Source of the DNA: Cytophagales bacterium
GTDB lineage: Bacteria; Bacteroidota; Bacteroidia; Cytophagales; Cyclobacteriaceae
DNA length: 9,730 nucleotides
Reading direction: 5' to 3'
NCBI GenBank assembly: GCA_027317105.1
Contig: DAHVFH010000222.1
Span: 1 to 9,730, forward strand
Shown here: one piece after another, positions 6,377 to 9,730 of the stretch
How positions within the stretch are numbered: the stretch's first letter is position 1
Layout: each line of letters opens with the position of its first letter
Notes under the pieces: generated by a model
The model's database searches: none
What the model was told of the DNA's origin: nothing
The model's input: the letters and a program-made list of their open reading frames with translations, nothing else
Program-made: the position numbers and the translations under genes

Positions 6377-7735
6377 TTAATTTGATACGATTTTTCCAAA
6401 AGATTTTTCTAAGTCGACTGAAGTAATTAAAACATCATACAATGCTGAGTAGTAATTGGTTTGAGCCTCTTTTAAGGAAGCATCGGCAGTGATCACTTCA
6501 ATGTTTGATCCAACGCCTTGTTGATATTTGATAACGGATACTTTATAAACTTCATCGGCAAGATCTAAATTAGCTTTTTGACTTTTTAAAATTTCAATAT
6601 TTGTATTGAATGAAAGGATGCTCTGATTTTGCTCCATATCAATCTGATTTTTGAGAAATTCCTTTGAGTTTTCTAACTGCTGCCATTGGATTTTCTTTTG
6701 TTGGATTTGGTTACTTTTCCGGAGACCATCAAAAATTGGAAGATTTGCGCGTAACCCATAAACTGCAAGACCTTTCCAGTTAGAGCCGAAATCAACAAAT
6801 TGATTGAACGCTGAAGTACCATAGCTTGCTCCATAATTTCCATAAAAATCCAGCCTAGGAAGGTATTGCCAACGTGTATTTTTAATGTCGAGTTGAACTA
6901 ATTGACTGTTTACCTCAAGCTTCCTATATTCTACCCGGTTGTTGTAATTAAAATTCTTGGTGAATTCGTCATCTTGTACTTCTAACTTTATAAGATCAAG
7001 ATGATCTGTTAGTTCAATGGTGTTAATTATTGGATAACCCATCTGAAACTTTAATAAGTTATAACTGATTTCAAGGCCTAGGGTCGTTGTTCGTTGAAGA
7101 TTTATGATATTGTTAAATTGAACCTGAATGCGACTGACATCAATTTTTTCACTGAATCCATTATCGAACATTGTCTTTGTTTGAGAAAGCAATGAATCAA
7201 GCCTCTGATAATTTTTCTTAACCAATGCAAGTCTTTCTCTATTCACAAGGACTGAGTAATAGGCTTTTTTAATGGCGATGATCAAATCAGTTTTTGTGCT
7301 AACTAAATCTTGCCGTGACAACTCCGTATAAACCTTACTTGCCTTAAGGCCAACAAAGTAAGAGCCGTTAAAAATCATTTGGTCTATATTGAGTGATCCT
7401 CGACCCGAATATTGAGGGCTGAATTTAACGCCAACAAATTCGCCAGCTGGTCCACCAACTAACGCAGCTGGTAAGAAAGTTGTGGGGATGATTATATTGT
7501 TTCCCAGATCTGCAGAGGCACCAATCTGGGGTAATCCACTGGAGACTGTTTCGCGAACCTTAGCTTCTGATGATTCAATTGCCGATTTTGAGTTTTTGAG
7601 GTTTGGATTGTTTATCATAGCATATTCAATGCATTGCTCTAAAGTAAATTCCTGAATTGGTTGCGTCTGCGCAAGGAGTGGCGTTGTCATCAGCCAGCTT
7701 CCTCCAAGGAAAAATAGTGTATAAAAGGACTTCAT
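6377..7735 (-). CDS. TolC-like outer-membrane efflux protein
   Basis: A 452-residue outer-membrane channel of the OEP/TolC family. The N terminus is a Sec signal peptide with probable cleavage after LLA (residues 20-22). The mature protein opens with FTLEQCIEYAMINNPNLK (30-47), the usual first helix of the family. The two structural repeats are visible: a beta-rich part (about 70-130) followed by long helices (130-230), then again beta (about 290-335, with YLPRLDFYGNYG and NLPIFDGLRK) and helices (340-450, with KYQQGVGSNIEVITADASL). Length is normal. It starts 13 bases after the repressor gene, so the two are surely co-transcribed. Five 60-base lines counted by hand gave about 32-38% GC, against 42-50% for three lines in the adaptor and pump genes, so this gene is AT-richer than its partners. 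Confidence 0.93.
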   Translation of the reverse strand: MKSFYTLFFLGGSWLMTTPLLAQTQPIQEFTLEQCIEYAMINNPNLKNSKSAIESSEAKVRETVSSGLPQIGASADLGNNIIIPTTFLPAALVGGPAGEFVGVKFSPQYSGRGSLNIDQMIFNGSYFVGLKASKVYTELSRQDLVSTKTDLIIAIKKAYYSVLVNRERLALVKKNYQRLDSLLSQTKTMFDNGFSEKIDVSRIQVQFNNIINLQRTTTLGLEISYNLLKFQMGYPIINTIELTDHLDLIKLEVQDDEFTKNFNYNNRVEYRKLEVNSQLVQLDIKNTRWQYLPRLDFYGNYGASYGTSAFNQFVDFGSNWKGLAVYGLRANLPIFDGLRKSNQIQQKKIQWQQLENSKEFLKNQIDMEQNQSILSFNTNIEILKSQKANLDLADEVYKVSVIKYQQGVGSNIEVITADASLKEAQTNYYSALYDVLITSVDLEKSFGKIVSN

Positions 7736-7748
7736 AAAACAGAGGTGT

Positions 7749-8375
7749 TTAATTGTTGTTTTGGTTGGTTTCTTTGTATTTCAGGTAAAGTTTCTTGCCT
7801 TTGTCGGTGCATAGGCCATTGACAAAATGCTCGAAGATTTGAGTCTGAACTTCCACGAAATTGAATTTCTCTTTCGGGAAAATGCGGTCATCAAATGCCG
7901 TTTCTATATTCGATAAGCGGAGGGACGCCATTATTTCGGTGTTAATTTCTGGCCTGAAGTATCCTTCTTCTATTCCGAATTTTAGATTTTTAACAATGGA
8001 TTGCCGAACAAATTTATTTTTGAAATCCAGGTAAACTTCCCATGCCTTCGGATAAAATTTTTCAATATCGAATAATAGCGAAGGGTTCATTTCTTCCATC
8101 TCCTGGCGAAGGCAAGAAGAAATTTTGTGGAGTTCCTCAATTGCGTTGCCTGAACTTAATGTAATGGCTTCATACTTTACCTTTTCCCGCTTTAAATGTG
8201 CCTTCGAAACCATAAGCACCAACTCATCTTTATCGGCAAAATGCTGGTACAACGTTTTCTTTGATACGGATAAATCGCGGGCGATGTCGTCCATCGAAAT
8301 GCTTCTCACTCCGTATTTCATGAAAAGCTTTTCCGAGCCTTTCAATATTTTGTCTTTTACGTCTTGTTCTTCCAT
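7749..8375 (-). CDS. TetR/AcrR-family transcriptional regulator
   Basis: A 208-residue one-domain repressor type. The N-terminal DNA-binding part is classic: DKILKGSEKLFMKYGVRSI (8-26), then the helix-turn-helix with MDDIARDLSVSKKTLYQHF (28-46), then ADKDELV. The rest (about 60-200) is the helical ligand-binding and dimer domain, which does not resemble a specific known regulator. It is the first gene of the set and lies directly next to a perfect inverted repeat (8383-8424), so the likely scheme is repression of its own operon, relieved by a pump substrate. This is inference from position; no ligand can be read. The ATG at 8375 follows TTTTGCCGCT, with no Shine-Dalgarno site. If the nearby TAGTTTTG is the -7 element the transcript would be almost leaderless. 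Confidence 0.93.
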   Translation of the reverse strand: MEEQDVKDKILKGSEKLFMKYGVRSISMDDIARDLSVSKKTLYQHFADKDELVLMVSKAHLKREKVKYEAITLSSGNAIEELHKISSCLRQEMEEMNPSLLFDIEKFYPKAWEVYLDFKNKFVRQSIVKNLKFGIEEGYFRPEINTEIMASLRLSNIETAFDDRIFPKEKFNFVEVQTQIFEHFVNGLCTDKGKKLYLKYKETNQNNN

Positions 8376-8380
8376 AGCGG

Positions 8381-8388
8381 CAAAACTA
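8381..8388 (-). promoter_or_regulatory. Possible -7 promoter element of the efflux operon
   Basis: The minus strand reads TAGTTTTG here, a full match to the Bacteroidota -7 consensus TAnnTTTG. It overlaps the operator arm next to the repressor gene, so bound repressor would block it. Weak points: no clear -33 TTTG lies about 20 bases upstream, and the site is only 5 bases from the ATG, implying a leaderless or near-leaderless message. Confidence 0.35.
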
Positions 8389-8424
8389 CGGAAACTATTA
8401 GTAAATTAAAAGTTTCCGTAGTTT
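8383..8424. promoter_or_regulatory. Candidate operator for the TetR-type regulator (14-bp inverted repeat)
   Basis: AAACTACGGAAACT (8383-8396) is the exact reverse complement of AGTTTCCGTAGTTT (8411-8424); the spacer is 14 bases. Each arm holds the pentamer AAACT twice, 9 bases apart from start to start, so the whole site has four half-sites. A small palindrome, ACTATTAGT (8394-8402), overlaps the inner edge. It lies 8-49 bases upstream of the repressor ATG. The symmetry and position strongly suggest repressor binding, possibly by two dimers. Confidence 0.75.
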
Positions 8425-8499
8425 CTATCAACGCATTTCCCTGTCTAGGGTTCAAATTTTAGAGAAAATATTTTAAAATTATTTCGGTCGCTTTTTTCC

Positions 8500-8850
8500 T
8501 CAACCGTTTGCATTGCCCGAATCTTTGGTAGGCGCACTTTCGGGGCGGTAGCACCATTTGTCTTTCATCTTTTGCTTAAAGCGTTCTCTGTCCTCGGGGC
8601 TCATGGCGTTCCATTTGTCCTTCCAGTATGGTCTCCAGCGGCCGCTGTGTCCGGGGTGCTTTTTAGCAAACGACCAAAATAAAATCTTGGTCAATACCAA
8701 TAAGCCCAAGGCTTGCCAAAACGAAATTACCGGACCATGAAATAATTCTGGCACCAGCCAATTCCACAACATCATGGTCGCCAACCCCACCAGCGCAATG
8801 GCCAATATGCCAAAGGCCACCATCTTCACAATCCATTTTCCTGTTTTCAT
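8500..8850 (-). CDS. Small two-helix membrane protein, unknown function, beside ECF sigma gene
   Basis: A 116-residue protein I cannot name. It has two hydrophobic segments, about 8-30 and 42-60, divided by a short loop (WLVPELFHGP). A charged, tryptophan-rich tail follows: HPGHSGRWRPYWKDKWNAMS (65-84), then a basic/acidic helix PEDRERFKQKMKDKWC. One cysteine, C100, is at the end of that helix. Both termini probably lie on the same side of the membrane. The gene follows the ECF sigma gene on the same strand after 115 bases of repeats, with no obvious terminator, so co-transcription is plausible. That position would suit an anti-sigma or a target of the sigma factor, but it lacks a recognisable zinc-binding anti-sigma (HxxxCxxC) motif. 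The ATG at 8850 follows TTAAAGAT. Confidence 0.78.
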   Translation of the reverse strand: MKTGKWIVKMVAFGILAIALVGLATMMLWNWLVPELFHGPVISFWQALGLLVLTKILFWSFAKKHPGHSGRWRPYWKDKWNAMSPEDRERFKQKMKDKWCYRPESAPTKDSGNANG

Positions 8851-8858
8851 ATCTTTAA

Positions 8859-8886
8859 TTCGTTAATCGTTATCTGTTAATAGTTG
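8859..8886. repeat. Tandem heptamer repeat, GTTA-core family
   Basis: Four consecutive 7-base units: TTCGTTA (8859-8865), ATCGTTA (8866-8872), TCTGTTA (8873-8879), ATAGTTG (8880-8886). The first three share GTTA exactly. The array lies 9 bases upstream of the small membrane protein's start codon, where its promoter and leader would be. It is followed, after about 15 bases, by the other heptamer family. Confidence 0.5.
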
Positions 8887-8901
8887 ATTACTGTTTTTAT
8901 A

Positions 8902-8964
8902 CCTTAAACTTTAAACCTTGAATTTTGAACCTTAAATTTTGAACATTGAATTCTAAATTTTGAA
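8902..8964. repeat. Tandem heptamer repeat, nine units, TTRAA-core family
   Basis: Nine units without a gap: CCTTAAA, CTTTAAA, CCTTGAA, TTTTGAA, CCTTAAA, TTTTGAA, CATTGAA, TTCTAAA, TTTTGAA. The consensus is roughly YYTTRAA. The array ends one base before the sigma gene's stop codon (TGA, 8966-8968 on the complement). Three units are identical (TTTTGAA) and two more are CCTTAAA, so this is a degenerate tandem array and more than chance AT-richness. The same unit recurs at 5202-5229 and once at 413-419. Confidence 0.75.
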
Positions 8965-8965
8965 T

Positions 8966-9532
8966 TCATTCCCCCACCACATCATCATAAAATTTCTGTA
9001 ACCTTTTCCTCAGGGCGATGATCGCATACCGCTTTCGCGAAAGCAAGGTATTGATGGACACGCCCGTTGCTTCAGCTATTTCCCGAAACCCTTTTTCTTC
9101 AATTTCATTCTGGATGAAGATTTCCCGTTGATCAGGGGGAAGTTCAGCCAGGGCATCGGTGATCTCGTCCCAAATTGCTTCGCGCAACAAAGTTGACTCC
9201 GGACTATTGTCAAGGTCGGGCAGGATGTCTTGCAACGTGAGCGGAACATCCTCGTCTTTCCCGGTTAGCATTTCAAAGTCAGTGCGCTTTGGCCGGGCGG
9301 CATCTCTCCGGTAGCGGTCAATAATTTTATTACGGGCTACGCTGTAAAGCCATGACGTAGTGCGGTCAATCGATTCGATCGCATCGAAGCCCGCCACAAA
9401 CTGGTAAAACACATCCTGAAGAATATCCTCCGCCTCTTCCACCGAAGACACACGATTGCGGATAAATCCCAATAGTTTGTCCTTCTCCTTCAGGAATGTG
9501 TTTTGCTGTATCTGTGTCATTGCCAATTCCAT
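8966..9532 (-). CDS. ECF-type RNA polymerase sigma factor (sigma-70 family)
   Basis: A 188-residue sigma factor that directs RNA polymerase to special promoters. Region 2 spans about 15-80: EEAEDILQDVFYQFV (32-46) for core binding, and TSWLYSVARNKIIDRYRR (59-76) for -10 recognition. A variable linker (80-115) follows, then region 4 (about 120-178): ALAELPPDQREIFIQNEIEE and the helix-turn-helix GFREIAEATGVSINTLLSRK (148-167) for the -35 element. There are no regions 1.1 or 3, as expected for the ECF group. The start could be residue 1 or the ATG four codons later (9520); both are preceded by GGAA-like purines. No typical anti-sigma gene lies next to it; the small membrane protein downstream is the only candidate partner. 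The hydrolase gene is transcribed away from it. Confidence 0.92.
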   Translation of the reverse strand: MELAMTQIQQNTFLKEKDKLLGFIRNRVSSVEEAEDILQDVFYQFVAGFDAIESIDRTTSWLYSVARNKIIDRYRRDAARPKRTDFEMLTGKDEDVPLTLQDILPDLDNSPESTLLREAIWDEITDALAELPPDQREIFIQNEIEEKGFREIAEATGVSINTLLSRKRYAIIALRKRLQKFYDDVVGE

Positions 9533-9615
9533 TTCCCGCGCTTTTGGATGTAAAGACGGGGGCAGCGTTTTATTATTTTAAAAAGAAACAAAATTTCTGT
9601 AAAGTTGATGAATCT
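9533..9615. promoter_or_regulatory. Divergent intergenic region between sigma factor and hydrolase genes
   Basis: These 83 bases must hold the promoters of both divergent genes. The middle is AT-rich (TTTTATTATTTTAAAAAG, about 9569-9586). On the plus strand TATTTTAA is a partial match to TAnnTTTG. I see no strong inverted repeat and no confident -33 element, so this is a location, not a defined promoter. Confidence 0.4.
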
Positions 9616-9730
9616 ATGTTAAACCAAATTAGTTTTCGAGCCAATACCCTTTCTTACGAAAAACACGGAGTGGGTAAAAATCCGATATTGCTTTTTCATG
9701 GGTTTGGACAAGACCACACAGCTTTTCAAT
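9616..9730 (+). CDS. Alpha/beta-hydrolase, N-terminal part (cut by window end)
   Basis: The reading frame starts at ATG 9616 and runs off the window after 38 codons. It begins MLNQISFRANTLSYEKHG and continues with PILLFHGFGQDHTAF. The LLFHGFGQD stretch is the strand-beta3/oxyanion-hole motif (HGxG) of the alpha/beta-hydrolase fold, and the preceding LSYEKHGVGKNPILL fits the first strands of the family. The catalytic serine, acid and histidine are outside the window, so substrate class is unknown. An ATG at 9608 in another frame meets a stop after four codons and is not the start. It is divergent from the sigma gene and may or may not be in its regulon. Confidence 0.85.
   Translation, partial: MLNQISFRANTLSYEKHGVGKNPILLFHGFGQDHTAFQ

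Noticed and set aside
6361..6399. Longer adaptor start at 6399
   Set aside because: It puts 13 polar residues before an otherwise perfect lipoprotein signal and overlaps the channel gene by 23 bases; the ATG at 6360 is better.
8439..8450. CCCT/AGGG small hairpin as terminator for the small membrane gene
   Set aside because: Only four base pairs and no T-run after it on the minus strand (it continues GAAATGCG).
8455..8480. AATTTTA/TAAAATT hairpin downstream of the small membrane gene
   Set aside because: All A-T stem with no T-tract; expected by chance in AT-rich spacer.
8859..8964. CRISPR-like array
   Set aside because: Units are 7 bases, contiguous and without spacers; no cas genes are present.

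Overview
The window looks like chromosomal DNA from a member of the Bacteroidota, probably of the Cytophagales type. The evidence is the protein style (Bacteroidota-like RND pump, lipoprotein adaptor with an N-terminal coiled coil, TolC-like protein), start codons preceded by A-rich stretches instead of Shine-Dalgarno sequences, moderate to low GC, and a site matching the Bacteroidota -7 promoter consensus TAnnTTTG. This is inference from the sequence alone; I cannot name a genus.

Layout. Bases 1-419 hold no gene I can defend. They contain two adjacent hairpins (30-61 and 64-96), the second a good bidirectional terminator, then an unassigned stretch. From 8375 down to 420 the minus strand carries one tight gene set: a TetR-type repressor (8375-7749), a TolC-like outer-membrane protein (7735-6377), a lipoprotein membrane-fusion adaptor (6360-5230), a 1142-residue RND pump (5147-1719) and a membrane-anchored metallophosphoesterase (1667-420). 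The repressor, outer-membrane protein and adaptor are 13-16 bases apart, the pump follows after 82 bases and the phosphoesterase after 51. Upstream of the repressor gene is a perfect 14-bp inverted repeat (8383-8424), the obvious candidate operator.

Upstream, also on the minus strand, are a small two-helix membrane protein (8850-8500) and an ECF sigma factor (9532-8966), likely one transcription unit. Divergent from the sigma gene, an alpha/beta-hydrolase gene starts at 9616 and runs off the window.

How the parts work together: the outer-membrane channel, periplasmic adaptor and inner-membrane pump make a complete tripartite efflux machine, controlled by its own first gene. The substrate cannot be read from the sequence. 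The phosphoesterase may simply be a passenger.

The most unusual structure is in the spacers. The spacer between the sigma gene and the small membrane gene is almost entirely made of two successive 7-base tandem repeat families (core GTTA, then core TTRAA). The same TTRAA heptamer fills the spacer between adaptor and pump, in two opposing blocks. In both places, and as a single copy after the phosphoesterase gene, the repeat begins at or one base from a stop codon. I see no CRISPR array, rRNA, tRNA, insertion sequence or integrase, and no evidence for a wholly new defence or metabolic system.
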